A DNA stretch of 64,000 nucleotides from Limnohabitans_A sp048020265 (GCF_048020265.1 NZ_CP171843.1:186001-250000), one strand, 5' to 3'; positions 54,526 through 63,747 are shown, counted from the first letter of the stretch. The notes: generated by a model not told the origin, from the sequence alone. Made by a program: numbers and translations.

Positions 54526-55008
54526 ATGCCCCATCGCGCCCCCACCCCCGTCGTTCTGGAACCCGAATACATTGAGGGTTTTCGCCAGATCTACGAAGAA
54601 AAAATTGTCTTCAACCAAACCCTGGGCTTGAAGCTCGTCAAGGTCACGCCAGAGGGCGTAGAGGCCCGCATCGACATGCGGCCCGAATTGGTGGGGCATT
54701 TTGCCTACAACCGCATCCACGGCGGTGTTATCAGCGCGGTGCTGGACGCCATCGGCAGCGCAGCCGTGATGGCGGCGCTGGCGGCCAAGCACATGGACGA
54801 GCCGCCCGCCAAACGCCTGGAGCGCTTTGCCAAGCTGGGCACCATCGATTTGCGGGTGGACTATTTGCGCCCCGGCATCGGCGAGCACTTCACCATCACC
54901 GCCAACGCCTTGCGCGTGGGCTCGCGTGTGGGGTCGTCCCGCATGGAGTTTTGCGGGCCCGATGGCACTTTGATGTCCACGGGCGCAGCGGCCTACATTG
55001 TGTCCTGA
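54526..55008 (+). CDS. PaaI/YigI-type hotdog thioesterase
   Basis: A 160-residue single hotdog domain with NRIHGGVISAVLDAIGSAA, the HGG(V/M)-(x)-D active-site motif of PaaI-type thioesterases, and LGTIDLRVDYLRPG. It hydrolyses acyl-CoA esters; YigI acts on medium and long chains. It lies 38 bp after the enoyl-CoA hydratase gene on the same strand. Confidence 0.88.
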   Translation: MPHRAPTPVVLEPEYIEGFRQIYEEKIVFNQTLGLKLVKVTPEGVEARIDMRPELVGHFAYNRIHGGVISAVLDAIGSAAVMAALAAKHMDEPPAKRLERFAKLGTIDLRVDYLRPGIGEHFTITANALRVGSRVGSSRMEFCGPDGTLMSTGAAAYIVS

Positions 55009-55022
55009 TCACCGCAGTCGAT

Positions 55023-55433
55023 TCACTCGGCCGGCACGGGCCGGGGTTTGCCTTGGTCGTCCACCGCCACATAGGTGAGGTTCGCTTCGGTGACCTTGAT
55101 GTACTGGCCCTGCAGTTGAAAGCGCTCGGCAAACACCTCGACCTTAACGGTGACCGAGGTGTGGCCCACGCGCACGATGCGCGAGAAAAACGACAGGATG
55201 TCGCCCACCTTGACGGCTTGCTTGAAGATGAACTCATTCACCGCCACAGTGACCATGCGGCCGCGCACGCGCCGGGCAGGCAACACTGCACCCGCCAAGT
55301 CCACTTGGGCCATGACCCAGCCGCCGAAGATGTCGCCACTGGCATTGCAATCGGCGGGCATGGGGATGACTTTGAGCACCAGCTCTTGGTCGGTGGGCAA
55401 AGCCACGGTGTTCGGGTGTGAGGCGTCAGACAT
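55023..55433 (-). CDS. YciA-type acyl-CoA thioesterase
   Basis: A 136-residue hotdog protein. ADCNASGDIFGGWVMAQVDLAG is the YciA active-site helix with the Asn and Asp residues, and VNEFIFKQAVKVGDILSFF follows. It releases CoA from short to long acyl-CoAs. The ATG at 55433 is chosen; a GTG two codons earlier is in frame. It converges with the thioesterase gene and diverges from the ABC exporter gene. Confidence 0.9.
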   Translation of the reverse strand: MSDASHPNTVALPTDQELVLKVIPMPADCNASGDIFGGWVMAQVDLAGAVLPARRVRGRMVTVAVNEFIFKQAVKVGDILSFFSRIVRVGHTSVTVKVEVFAERFQLQGQYIKVTEANLTYVAVDDQGKPRPVPAE

Positions 55434-55474
55434 GGGCACAATCGGTGGTTAACGTCAAAACCGGATTGTCCCTT

Positions 55475-57313
55475 ATGCGCCACCACGGCGAAACCACTGC
55501 CTCTGCTTCTCCTCACGCCTCTGGCGCCAAGCCTGGCACGGCGACCCCGCCGCCCTCCGGTGGCGACTGGAAAACCCTGTCCCGCCTCTTGCCTTACCTT
55601 TGGCAATACAAATGGCGCATGGTGATTGCTCTGGCCCTGATGGTCGGCGCCAAGCTGGCCAACGTGAGCGTGCCTTTGCTGCTCAAGGAACTGGTCGACG
55701 CCATGAGCCTCAAGCCCGGCAACCCCCAAGCGGTGCTGGTGGTGCCGGTGGCGCTGCTGGTGGGCTATGGTGCTTTGCGTTTGCTGACGTCGGCATTCAC
55801 CGAATTGCGCGAGCTGGTGTTTGCCAAAGCCACGCAAGGGGCATCGCGCAGCATTGCTTTGCAAACCTTCGAGCACCTGCATGCCCTGAGCCTGCGCTTT
55901 CATTTGGCCAGGCAAACCGGTGGCATGACGCGTGACATCGAGCGCGGGGTGCGCGGCATCGAATCGCTGATTTCGTATTCGCTCTACAGCATCATTCCCA
56001 CGCTGATCGAAGTGGGGCTGGTGCTGACGATTTTGGCGGTCAAGTTTGACGCCTGGTTCGCGGGCATCACGCTGCTGGCCTTGGCCTTGTATATCTTTTT
56101 CACGGTGCGTGTGACCGAATGGCGCACGCAGTTTCGCAAGCAGGCCAACGAGTTCGACTCGGCCGCGCACACGCGGGCCATCGATTCGCTGTTGAATTAC
56201 GAGACCGTCAAGTACTTTGGCAACGAGCGCTTCGAAGCTGGCCGCTACGACGAAAGCCTGGAGCGCTTGCGCCTGGCGCGGCTCAAGGCCCAGACCACCT
56301 TGTCGGTGCTCAACACCGGGCAGCAGCTCATCATCGCCGCAGCCTTGGTGGCCATGCTCTGGCGTGCCACCGAGGGGGTGGTGGCCGGACGCATGACCTT
56401 GGGGGATCTGGTCATGATCAACGCCTTCATGATCCAGCTCTACATTCCGCTCAACTTTTTGGGTGTGCTTTACCGCGAGATCAAGCAAAGCCTGACCGAT
56501 CTGGACAAGATGTTTGTGCTGATGGACCGCGAACGCGAAGTGGCCGATGCGCCCGGTGCACCCGCGCTGGCCTTACAGGGTGCGCCCGATGTGGTGTTTG
56601 ACCGCGTGTCGTTCGCCTACGAGAGCGACCGCCCGATCCTGAAAGACATTAGCTTCACCATTCCCGCCGGTAAAACGGTGGCAGTGGTCGGCCCTTCGGG
56701 TTCAGGCAAGTCCACCCTGGCGCGTTTGATGTTCCGCTTCTACGACGTGCAGCAAGGCTTCATTCGCATTGCCGGGCAGGACATCCGGCAGGTCACGCAA
56801 GCCAGCGTGCGCCAGGCGCTGGGCATCGTGCCGCAAGACACCGTGCTGTTCAACGACACGGTGGCCTACAACATCGCCTATGGTCTCCCCGGGGCCAGCC
56901 AGGCCGAAATCGAGGGCGCGGCGCGTTCGGCCCGCATCCACGACTTCATCGCCTCTACGCCCAAGGGTTACCAAACCTCGGTGGGTGAGCGGGGCCTGAA
57001 GCTCTCAGGGGGCGAAAAGCAGCGCGTGGCAATTGCCCGCACCTTGCTCAAGAACCCGCCGATTCTGGTGTTCGACGAAGCCACCTCGGCCCTCGACTCG
57101 GCCAACGAACGCGCCATCCAGGCCGAGCTGGCCAGCGTGGCGCAAAACAAAACGACCTTGGTGATCGCGCACCGCTTGTCGACGGTGGTCGATGCGCACG
57201 AGATTTTGGTGATGGAGGCCGGGCAGATCATTGAGCGTGGCAACCATGCGCAGTTGTTGGCGCAACAGGGTCGCTACGCCAGCATGTGGGCCTTGCAGCA
57301 GTCGGCAGATTGA
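55475..57313 (+). CDS. Atm1/HMT1-type ABC exporter (half transporter)
   Basis: A 612-residue protein: membrane domain (about 35-330, six helices) fused to an ABC ATPase with Walker A GPSGSGKST near residue 406, signature LSGGEKQR and Walker B ILVFDEATSALDS. The YETVKYFGNERFEAGRYD segment and NAFMIQLYIPLNFLGVLYREI are hallmarks of the Atm1 group, which exports glutathione-linked or metal-thiol compounds. It acts as a homodimer in the inner membrane. Start set at the ATG that avoids overlap with the divergent gene. Confidence 0.92.
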   Translation: MRHHGETTASASPHASGAKPGTATPPPSGGDWKTLSRLLPYLWQYKWRMVIALALMVGAKLANVSVPLLLKELVDAMSLKPGNPQAVLVVPVALLVGYGALRLLTSAFTELRELVFAKATQGASRSIALQTFEHLHALSLRFHLARQTGGMTRDIERGVRGIESLISYSLYSIIPTLIEVGLVLTILAVKFDAWFAGITLLALALYIFFTVRVTEWRTQFRKQANEFDSAAHTRAIDSLLNYETVKYFGNERFEAGRYDESLERLRLARLKAQTTLSVLNTGQQLIIAAALVAMLWRATEGVVAGRMTLGDLVMINAFMIQLYIPLNFLGVLYREIKQSLTDLDKMFVLMDREREVADAPGAPALALQGAPDVVFDRVSFAYESDRPILKDISFTIPAGKTVAVVGPSGSGKSTLARLMFRFYDVQQGFIRIAGQDIRQVTQASVRQALGIVPQDTVLFNDTVAYNIAYGLPGASQAEIEGAARSARIHDFIASTPKGYQTSVGERGLKLSGGEKQRVAIARTLLKNPPILVFDEATSALDSANERAIQAELASVAQNKTTLVIAHRLSTVVDAHEILVMEAGQIIERGNHAQLLAQQGRYASMWALQQSAD

Positions 57314-57329
57314 CAGGGGTGTTTCAGCG

Positions 57330-58271
57330 ATGGAAACCAAATGGCTTGAAGACTTTGTGAGTTTGGCTGAAACCCGCAGTTTCAGCCGATCGGCCCAGTT
57401 GCGCCATGTGACGCAGCCCGCGTTTTCGCGGCGCATCCAGTCGCTGGAGGCCTGGGCCGGTGCCGATCTGGTGGACCGCAGCTCTTACCCCACCAAACTC
57501 ACACCCGCGGGCGAGACGCTCTATGCGCAGGCGCTGGAGCTGTTGCAATCCTTGCAAAACACCCGGGCCATGCTGCGTGGGCACAACTCGGCTGGGCAGG
57601 ACTTCATCGAGTTTGCGGTGCCGCACACCTTGGCGTTTACTTTTTTCCCATCCTGGGTGGCGAGTTTGCGCGAGAGCTTTGGTCCGATCAAGAGCCGTCT
57701 GATTGCCTTGAACGTGCACGACGCTGCCATGCGTTTGGCCGAAGGTGGTTGCGATTTGTTGATCGTGTACCACCATCCCTCACAACCTCTGCAGCTCGAT
57801 GCCGAGCGTTACGACATGGTGGTGTTGGGTGCCGAGTCCATCGCCCCTTATGTCAAGGCCCAAGCCGAAGCGGCCCATCTGAGCAGCCTGCCAGGCACGC
57901 CTGCACGGCCGTTGCCTTATCTGGGCTATGCACCAGGGGCTTATTTAGGCGGTGTGACGGACTGGATACTCAAGCAATCGGGCACCCCGATCCACCTGGA
58001 CCGGGTGTATGAAACCGACATGGCGGAAGGTCTGAAAGTCATGGCTTTGCAAGGCCATGGCATTGCATTTTTGCCGGAAAGTGCCGTGCGCAAAGAGGTG
58101 CAAAGCGGCGTTTTGGCGGAGGCCCGTTTGCCCGGAGGGCAAAGTCTGGCCTTGACGATGGAGGTCAGGGCTTATCGGGCCAAGCTCGGCTCCAAAACCA
58201 GTGTTCAGCATCCTGCTCATGAGCTGTGGCAGCATTTGGTGCGCGAAACCCAGCCCCCGACTGGAGGTTGA
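57330..58271 (+). CDS. LysR-family transcriptional regulator
   Basis: A 313-residue regulator beginning METKWLEDFVSLAETRSFSR with the winged helix-turn-helix (SRSAQLRHVTQPAFSRRIQSL). The C-terminal two-lobe effector domain follows from about residue 90. It lies 16 bp after the ABC exporter gene and 222 bp before the glutamate transporter operon, whose regulator it could be; that is inferred from position only. Confidence 0.92.
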   Translation: METKWLEDFVSLAETRSFSRSAQLRHVTQPAFSRRIQSLEAWAGADLVDRSSYPTKLTPAGETLYAQALELLQSLQNTRAMLRGHNSAGQDFIEFAVPHTLAFTFFPSWVASLRESFGPIKSRLIALNVHDAAMRLAEGGCDLLIVYHHPSQPLQLDAERYDMVVLGAESIAPYVKAQAEAAHLSSLPGTPARPLPYLGYAPGAYLGGVTDWILKQSGTPIHLDRVYETDMAEGLKVMALQGHGIAFLPESAVRKEVQSGVLAEARLPGGQSLALTMEVRAYRAKLGSKTSVQHPAHELWQHLVRETQPPTGG

Positions 58272-58346
58272 GGCCCGTGGGCATTGCGTTATGCGTTTTT
58301 TGCATTAATCTTCCGGGTACACCCTGATGCCTAGATGGGGCGCGCA

Positions 58347-58358
58347 TCACTATAGTGA
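58347..58358. promoter_or_regulatory. 12-bp palindrome in the gltI promoter region
   Basis: TCACTATAGTGA is an exact palindrome 136 bp before gltI. Its centre TATAGT resembles a -10 box, so it may be promoter and operator at once. Confidence 0.35.
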
Positions 58359-58463
58359 CGATCTGTTCGCAGCGGGCACAATCCGTGCTGCAGCTATTGA
58401 TAACTGTGTCTGTCGCCGTGTCATGATGGTGCACCGGTGCCAGATTTCGGCATGGTTTAACGT

Positions 58464-58483
58464 TCGCCTTTGGGCGATTTTTT
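58464..58483 (+). promoter_or_regulatory. Terminator-like hairpin in the gltI leader
   Basis: TCGCC (58464-58468) and GGCGA (58473-58477) form a short stem followed directly by six T residues, ending 10 bp before the gltI ATG. It could attenuate transcription or be chance; the stem is only 5 bp. Confidence 0.35.
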
Positions 58484-58493
58484 GGAGAAATGA

Positions 58494-59384
58494 ATGAAAA
58501 AACAACTGTTCGCTGCGGCGATTGCCGCTTTGGCCTGTGTGTCCGCACAAGCCGACACCATCGCCAAAGTCAAGAGCGCTGGCGCGATCACCATGGGTGT
58601 GCGCGATTCTTCGGGTGCACTGTCTTACACCCTGGGTGATGGCAAATACGCCGGTTTCCACTACGAAATCTGCCAGCGCATCATTGGCAATCTGGAAAAA
58701 GCCGTCGGCAAGAAAGTTGAAGTCAAGTTCCAGTCCGTGACCTCACAAAACCGCATTCCTTTGGTGCAAAACGGCACGGTGGACATTGAGTGCGGCTCGA
58801 CCACCAACAACGCTGCACGTCAAAAAGACGTGGCATTTGTGGTGACCACTTATGTGGAAGAAGTGCGCATTGCCACCAAGGTCGCTTCGGGCATCACCTC
58901 GATCGCTCAGCTGACCGGCAAGAATGTGGCCACCACCACAGGTACCACTTCGGTGCAACTGCTGCGCAAGCACGAGCGTGCCAATGGCGTGAACTTCAAC
59001 GAAGTGTTCGGCAAGGACCACGCTGACAGCTTCTTGCTGCTGGATTCCGGCCGTGCCGACGCGTTCGTGATGGACGGCTCGATCCTGGCAGGCAACATCG
59101 CCAACGCCAAAAACCCAGCGGACTTCCGCATCGTGGGTGAAGTGCTGGCAGTGGAGCCCATCGCCATCATGATCCGCAAGGACGATCCTGCTTTCAAGAA
59201 GCTGGCCGACGACACTGTGCGTGACCTGGTCAAGAGCGGCGAGATGAACAAGTTGTGGGACAAGTGGTTCCTGCAGCCCATCCCACCCAAGAACGTCAAG
59301 ATTGGTCTGGCTTTGAGCGAGAGCACCAAGGCCGCCTGGGCCAACCTGAACGACAAGCCTGCTGAAGACTACGCCAAGAAGTAA
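58494..59384 (+). CDS. gltI: Glutamate/aspartate ABC transporter binding protein
   Basis: A 296-residue periplasmic protein with a 20-residue signal peptide ending SAQA. GVRDSSGALSYTLGDGKYAGFHYEICQRI and GTVDIECGSTTNNAARQKDVAF are very typical of GltI/DEBP proteins. It binds acidic amino acids and delivers them to the two permeases downstream. GGAGA precedes the start. A strong hairpin follows its stop codon. Confidence 0.93.
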   Translation: MKKQLFAAAIAALACVSAQADTIAKVKSAGAITMGVRDSSGALSYTLGDGKYAGFHYEICQRIIGNLEKAVGKKVEVKFQSVTSQNRIPLVQNGTVDIECGSTTNNAARQKDVAFVVTTYVEEVRIATKVASGITSIAQLTGKNVATTTGTTSVQLLRKHERANGVNFNEVFGKDHADSFLLLDSGRADAFVMDGSILAGNIANAKNPADFRIVGEVLAVEPIAIMIRKDDPAFKKLADDTVRDLVKSGEMNKLWDKWFLQPIPPKNVKIGLALSESTKAAWANLNDKPAEDYAKK

Positions 59385-59402
59385 TTTTTCAAGGCACTGA
59401 GC

Positions 59403-59442
59403 AAACCCCGCCGGGGATAACTTGGGCGGGGTTTCTTTTTTG
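59403..59442 (+). terminator. Hairpin and T run between gltI and gltJ
   Basis: AAACCCCGCC (59403-59412) pairs perfectly with GGCGGGGTTT (59425-59434), followed by CTTTTTT. It looks like an intrinsic terminator. Placed inside an operon it would give partial read-through, so that the binding protein is made in excess over the membrane subunits. Confidence 0.75.
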
Positions 59443-59478
59443 GGGTGTTGAAATTCCCCTCTTTGCAGGAATGAAACT

Positions 59479-60198
59479 ATGACGTGGGATTGGCAGGTTT
59501 TTTTAAGCGATGACGGCAGTGGCCGCACCTACCTGGAGTGGATGCTGGAAGCCTGGCGCTGGACGCTGGCGGTGGCTGCCAGCTCCTGGGTGGTGGCGAT
59601 GGCGGTAGGGGCGGTGATCGGCACCTTGCGCACCCTGCCCGGACGGCCGGTGGTGGCGGCGCTGGCCAACGCCTGGGTGGAGCTGTTTCGCAACATTCCG
59701 CTGCTGGTACAAATTTTCTTGTGGTACTTCGTGGTGCCCAAAGTGTTCCCTGCTTTTCAACAGGTGCCCGGCTTTTTGCTGGTCGTGTTTGGCCTGGGCT
59801 TTTTCACCTCGGCACGGATTGCCGAGCAGTTTCGTGCGGGTATCCAGGCCTTGCCCAAGGGGCAGCGCTATGCGGCCATGGCCATGGGCTTCACCACCGC
59901 GCAGTCTTACCGTTATGTGATTTTGCCCATGGCATTTCGCATCATCTTGCCGCCGCTGACCAGCGAGTCGATGAACCTGCTGAAAAACTCTTCTGTGGCC
60001 TTTGCCGTCTCGATTGCTGAGCTGACGATGTTTGCGATGCAGGCGCAGGAAGAAACCTCCCGCGGCATCGAGGTGTACCTGGCCGTCACGGCTTTGTACG
60101 CCTTGTCGGCGTTTGCGGTGAATCGCGTGTTTGCGGTCATCGAAAAGAAAATGCGCGTGCCAGGCTTCATCGTTTCGGCCGGAACGGGAGGGCACTGA
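59479..60198 (+). CDS. gltJ: Glutamate/aspartate ABC transporter permease
   Basis: A 239-residue His/Glu-type permease. ELFRNIPLLVQIFLWYFVVPKV and the EAA loop EQFRAGIQALPKGQRYAAMAMG are family hallmarks, and LPPLTSESMNLLKNSSVAFAV follows. It forms the membrane channel with the GltK-type subunit encoded one base downstream. Confidence 0.93.
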   Translation: MTWDWQVFLSDDGSGRTYLEWMLEAWRWTLAVAASSWVVAMAVGAVIGTLRTLPGRPVVAALANAWVELFRNIPLLVQIFLWYFVVPKVFPAFQQVPGFLLVVFGLGFFTSARIAEQFRAGIQALPKGQRYAAMAMGFTTAQSYRYVILPMAFRIILPPLTSESMNLLKNSSVAFAVSIAELTMFAMQAQEETSRGIEVYLAVTALYALSAFAVNRVFAVIEKKMRVPGFIVSAGTGGH

Positions 60199-60199
60199 C

Positions 60200-60868
60200 A
60201 TGTTAGGACTCGATTTTTCCTATTTCGATCTGGAAGTCCTGCGCAAGTTCGTGCTGGGCGGATTGCTCTTCAGCGTGCAACTGACCATCACCGCCACCAT
60301 TGGCGGCGTGATCTTTGGCACCTTGCTGGCCTTGATGCGTTTGTCTGGCTCGAAAATTCTGGCCTTGCCTGCCACCATCTACGTCAACGGCATGCGCTCG
60401 GTGCCGCTGGTCATGGTGATCCTGTGGTTCTATTTGCTCATGCCCTTCGTGATCGGGCGACCCATTGGGGCCGAGTGGTCGGCCATCATCACCTTTGTGG
60501 CCTTTGAGGCGGCTTACTTCAGTGAAATCATGCGGGCGGGCATCCAGTCGATCCCGCGCGGTCAGGTGTTTGCCGGGCAGGCTCTGGGCATGACCTATGG
60601 CCAGAACATGCGTCTGGTGATTTTGCCGCAGGCCTTTCGCAACATGCTGCCGGTGCTGCTGACGCAGACCATCATCCTGTTCCAGGACACCTCGCTGGTG
60701 TATGCGATTGGCGCTTATGACCTGCTCAAGGGCTTCACCAATGCGGGCAAGATTTATGGTCGCTCGGAAGAGGCCTACATCCTGGCTGCTGTCGTTTATT
60801 TTGTGATCTGTTTTGCACTGTCCTGGAGCGTCAAGCGCCTGCAGGCCAGGATCGCCATCGTGCGCTGA
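60200..60868 (+). CDS. gltK: Glutamate/aspartate ABC transporter permease
   Basis: A 222-residue permease beginning MLGLDFSYFDLEVLRKFVLG. NGMRSVPLVMVILWFYLLMPF and the EAA loop SEIMRAGIQSIPRGQVFAGQALG mark it as the second half of the channel. The ATG at 60200 follows the gltJ stop by one base and has GGAGGG upstream, which fixes the start. Confidence 0.93.
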   Translation: MLGLDFSYFDLEVLRKFVLGGLLFSVQLTITATIGGVIFGTLLALMRLSGSKILALPATIYVNGMRSVPLVMVILWFYLLMPFVIGRPIGAEWSAIITFVAFEAAYFSEIMRAGIQSIPRGQVFAGQALGMTYGQNMRLVILPQAFRNMLPVLLTQTIILFQDTSLVYAIGAYDLLKGFTNAGKIYGRSEEAYILAAVVYFVICFALSWSVKRLQARIAIVR

Positions 60869-60895
60869 TGCACGTGCTGAATTGGGGAAATGAAA

Positions 60896-61633
60896 ATGAT
60901 TGAAATCAAAAATGTGTCCAAGTGGTACGGCTCGGTGCAGGTGCTCAACGACTGCTCGGTGAGCATTAACAAGGGCGATGTGGTAGTGGTCTGCGGGCCT
61001 TCGGGCTCGGGCAAGTCCACCCTCATCAAAACCGTCAATGGCCTCGAACCCGTGCAACAAGGCAGCATCCATGTGGATGGTGTGTCGCTGATGGACGCAG
61101 GCACCGATCTGCCCAAGCTGCGCTCCCGCGTGGGCATGGTGTTCCAGAGTTTTGAACTCTTCCCGCACCTGTCGGTGACCGAGAATCTGACGATTGCGCA
61201 GGTCAAGGTGCTGGGGCGATCCGAGGAGGAAGCCAAAGAGCGCGGCCTGAAGATGCTGGACCGCGTGGGCTTGCTGGCGCACAAGGACAAGTTCCCTGGC
61301 CAGCTCTCGGGCGGTCAGCAGCAGCGCGTGGCGATTGCCCGCGCCTTGTCGATGGACCCGATCGTGATGCTGTTTGATGAGCCGACTTCGGCGCTCGACC
61401 CCGAGATGGTGGGCGAAGTGCTGGATGTGATGGTGCAACTGGCCAACGAGGGCATGACCATGATGGTGGTGACCCACGAAATGGGTTTTGCCCGCAAGGT
61501 CGCCAACCGCGTGATCTTCATCGACGTGGGTGGTCGCATCCTGGAAGACTGCTCGAAGGACGAGTTCTTCAACCACCCAGAGAACCGCCAGCCGCGCACC
61601 AAGGACTTTCTGAATAAAATCCTTCAGCATTGA
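60896..61633 (+). CDS. gltL: Glutamate/aspartate ABC transporter ATPase
   Basis: A 245-residue ATPase with Walker A GPSGSGKST, signature LSGGQQQR and Walker B IVMLFDEP, plus the MVFQSFELFPHLSV Q-loop typical of polar amino acid importers. The start at 60896 is preferred because GGGGAA ends 6 bases before it; an ATG at 60890 lies too close to that site. Last gene of the operon. Confidence 0.93.
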   Translation: MIEIKNVSKWYGSVQVLNDCSVSINKGDVVVVCGPSGSGKSTLIKTVNGLEPVQQGSIHVDGVSLMDAGTDLPKLRSRVGMVFQSFELFPHLSVTENLTIAQVKVLGRSEEEAKERGLKMLDRVGLLAHKDKFPGQLSGGQQQRVAIARALSMDPIVMLFDEPTSALDPEMVGEVLDVMVQLANEGMTMMVVTHEMGFARKVANRVIFIDVGGRILEDCSKDEFFNHPENRQPRTKDFLNKILQH

Positions 61634-61692
61634 TTTTGATGGGGCCGTCATTGGCGTCGGTTCCCGACTCTTTGACCCGATGCGCTCGCAGA

Positions 61693-61766
61693 CGATGTGG
61701 GGCAGCGGGTTGGGGCGATTTGGCGAGCGAAGCGAGTTATGAGCCCCAGCCCGCTGCCCCACATCG
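61693..61766. repeat. Palindrome with 24-bp arms between gltL and pyrC
   Basis: Arms 61693-61716 (CGATGTGGGGCAGCGGGTTG at its start) and 61743-61766 are inverted copies with one mismatch, around a 26-base loop that contains GCGAGCGAAGCGAG. There is no T run after it, so it is not a classic terminator. The loop word is also found in the palindrome inside rfbB. Confidence 0.85.
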
Positions 61767-61817
61767 GCACCTCATTGTTCATGCAAGCTGAATGACAGGT
61801 TTGCGACAATACGCCCC

Positions 61818-62855
61818 ATGATCCAAGAACTCACCCTCACCCGCCCCGACGACTGGCACTTGCATGTACGCGACGGTGCCGCCCTGAACGTGGTGGTGCC
61901 GCACACCGCCGCCCAATTCGGCCGTGCTGTCATCATGCCTAACCTCAAGCCGCCAGTGACCACGGCCGAGCAGGCGCAGGCCTACAAGCAGCGCATCCTG
62001 GCCGCCGTGCCGGTGGGCATGGCGTTTGAGCCGCTCATGACCCTGTACCTGACGGACAACCTGGCCCCGGCCGAGATTGCCCGCGCCAGGGCCGCAGGCG
62101 TGGTGGCTTGCAAGCTCTACCCGGCAGGGGCCACCACCAACAGCGATGCGGGCGTGACCGACCTGCGCAAAATCTACCCCGTGCTTGAGGCCATGCAGCG
62201 CGAAGGCGTGCTGCTGCTGGTGCATGGCGAAGTCACCTCGTCCGACATCGACCTGTTCGACCGCGAAGCCGTGTTCATCGAGCAGCAACTGATCCCGCTG
62301 CGCCGCGACTTCCCGGGCCTCAAGATCGTGATGGAACACATCACCACGAAAGAAGCCGCGCAGTACGTGGCCTCGGGCGATGCGAATTTGGGCGCGACCA
62401 TCACCGCGCACCACCTGCTGTACAACCGCAACGCCATCTTCACCGGCGGCATTCGCCCCCACTATTACTGCTTGCCCGTGCTCAAGCGCGAAACGCACCG
62501 CCTGGCGCTGCTCCAGGCGGCTACCAGTGGTAACCACCGGTTCTTTCTGGGCACCGACAGTGCCCCGCACCCCGCGCACCTGAAAGAGCATGCCAGTGGT
62601 TGCGCGGGTTGCTACACCGCGCACGCCGCTATCGAGATGTACGCCGAAGCTTTTGAGCAAGCGGGCGCACTGGACAAGCTCGAAGGCTTTGCCAGTTTCT
62701 TTGGTGCCGACTTTTATGGCCTGCCGCGCAACAGTGGCACCGTCACCTTGCGCCGTGAAAGCTGGACGCCTGCCGAAAGCTTTGCCTTTGGCGAGGCCGA
62801 GCTCAAACCTCTGCGCTCCGGAGAAAGCCTGCCTTGGCGTCTGCTAGCGGGCTGA
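61818..62855 (+). CDS. pyrC: Dihydroorotase
   Basis: A 345-residue class II dihydroorotase of pyrimidine synthesis. Zinc ligands His14 and His16 in WHLHVRDG, carbamylated Lys99 in VACKLYPAGATTNS, His136 (LVHGE) and His174 (MEHITT) are all present, as is the GTDSAPHPAHLKE loop with the catalytic Asp. Length and start are normal. The next gene begins within its last codons. Confidence 0.96.
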   Translation: MIQELTLTRPDDWHLHVRDGAALNVVVPHTAAQFGRAVIMPNLKPPVTTAEQAQAYKQRILAAVPVGMAFEPLMTLYLTDNLAPAEIARARAAGVVACKLYPAGATTNSDAGVTDLRKIYPVLEAMQREGVLLLVHGEVTSSDIDLFDREAVFIEQQLIPLRRDFPGLKIVMEHITTKEAAQYVASGDANLGATITAHHLLYNRNAIFTGGIRPHYYCLPVLKRETHRLALLQAATSGNHRFFLGTDSAPHPAHLKEHASGCAGCYTAHAAIEMYAEAFEQAGALDKLEGFASFFGADFYGLPRNSGTVTLRRESWTPAESFAFGEAELKPLRSGESLPWRLLAG

Positions 62856-63679
62856 GCCCCAACCGGGCCGGGCACCGCTGCGATCAGGCCTCCAGCCTGA
62901 GCGTGCCCGACATCGATTGGGACACGCCCTGGCTGGCCGACTGGCGGGCGTTGGGTGAGCCCATCGCACGGCAAGTGGCGGCAGGCATGCCCCAGCCCGA
63001 GGCCTTGAACGCGGCGTGCCGTGCCCCGGTGCGCTTTGTGTCGCAAGCCGACTTGCCGGAAGGCCAGGCTTACGAAGATTTCATTTTTGCCACCGGCCAA
63101 GTGCCTACACGCGAGGGCTTGCACGATTTCTTCAACGCCCTGTGCTGGATGCACTTCCCGCTGGCCAAAAAGCGCCTGAACCAGTTGCAAGCCCAGGAAA
63201 TCGCCCGCGCGGGCGTAGGGCAGGTGCGCGGCCCGGTGCGCGATGCCGCCACGGTGTTCGATGAAAACGCCTTGCTGATCCAGCCTTCCGATGCGTTGTG
63301 GGCCGCGTTGACCGAGCACCGCTGGCGCGATGCCCTGGTGGTTTTGCGCAGCGAGTGGGCGCACACACGGCTTTGGACCTTTGGTCACGCCGCGCTTGAA
63401 AAAGCCGTCCGGCCCTACAAGTCGATCACCGTGCACCTGTGGCGCGTGCCGCAAGACGTGGCGGCGGCGGACATCGATGCCTGGTTGGCACAAGACCTCA
63501 CGCCTGAAAAATTGGCCCGTAAACCTTTCAGCCCCTTGCCGCTGCTGGGTGTGCCGGGCTGGTGGCTCGCCAATGAAGACCCGGCGTTTTATGCCGATGC
63601 CAGCGTGTTCCGACCCCGCAGGCGACAGCGTCTGGCTGAAAAACCGTACGCCAATGCGGAAATCACGCCAGCGGCTTGA
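62834..63679 (+). CDS. DUF3025-family protein
   Basis: A 281-residue protein of unknown function. The region FVSQADLPEGQAYEDFIFAT, then TREGLHDFFNALCWMHFPLAKKRLNQLQ, and the Trp/Tyr-rich C-terminal part PLLGVPGWWLANEDPAFYAD are characteristic of DUF3025, often found beside pyrC in Betaproteobacteria. No ATG is available near the N-terminus; a TTG at 62834, overlapping pyrC by 22 bp, or a GTG at 62903 are the options. Confidence 0.8.
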   Translation: MASASGLSPNRAGHRCDQASSLSVPDIDWDTPWLADWRALGEPIARQVAAGMPQPEALNAACRAPVRFVSQADLPEGQAYEDFIFATGQVPTREGLHDFFNALCWMHFPLAKKRLNQLQAQEIARAGVGQVRGPVRDAATVFDENALLIQPSDALWAALTEHRWRDALVVLRSEWAHTRLWTFGHAALEKAVRPYKSITVHLWRVPQDVAAADIDAWLAQDLTPEKLARKPFSPLPLLGVPGWWLANEDPAFYADASVFRPRRRQRLAEKPYANAEITPAA

Positions 63680-63747
63680 TTTTGCAGTCCGACCCCCTAA
63701 TATTCGACCCAACGTGCCCGCGTCTTCGGGTGTAAGCGAAACCTGTC

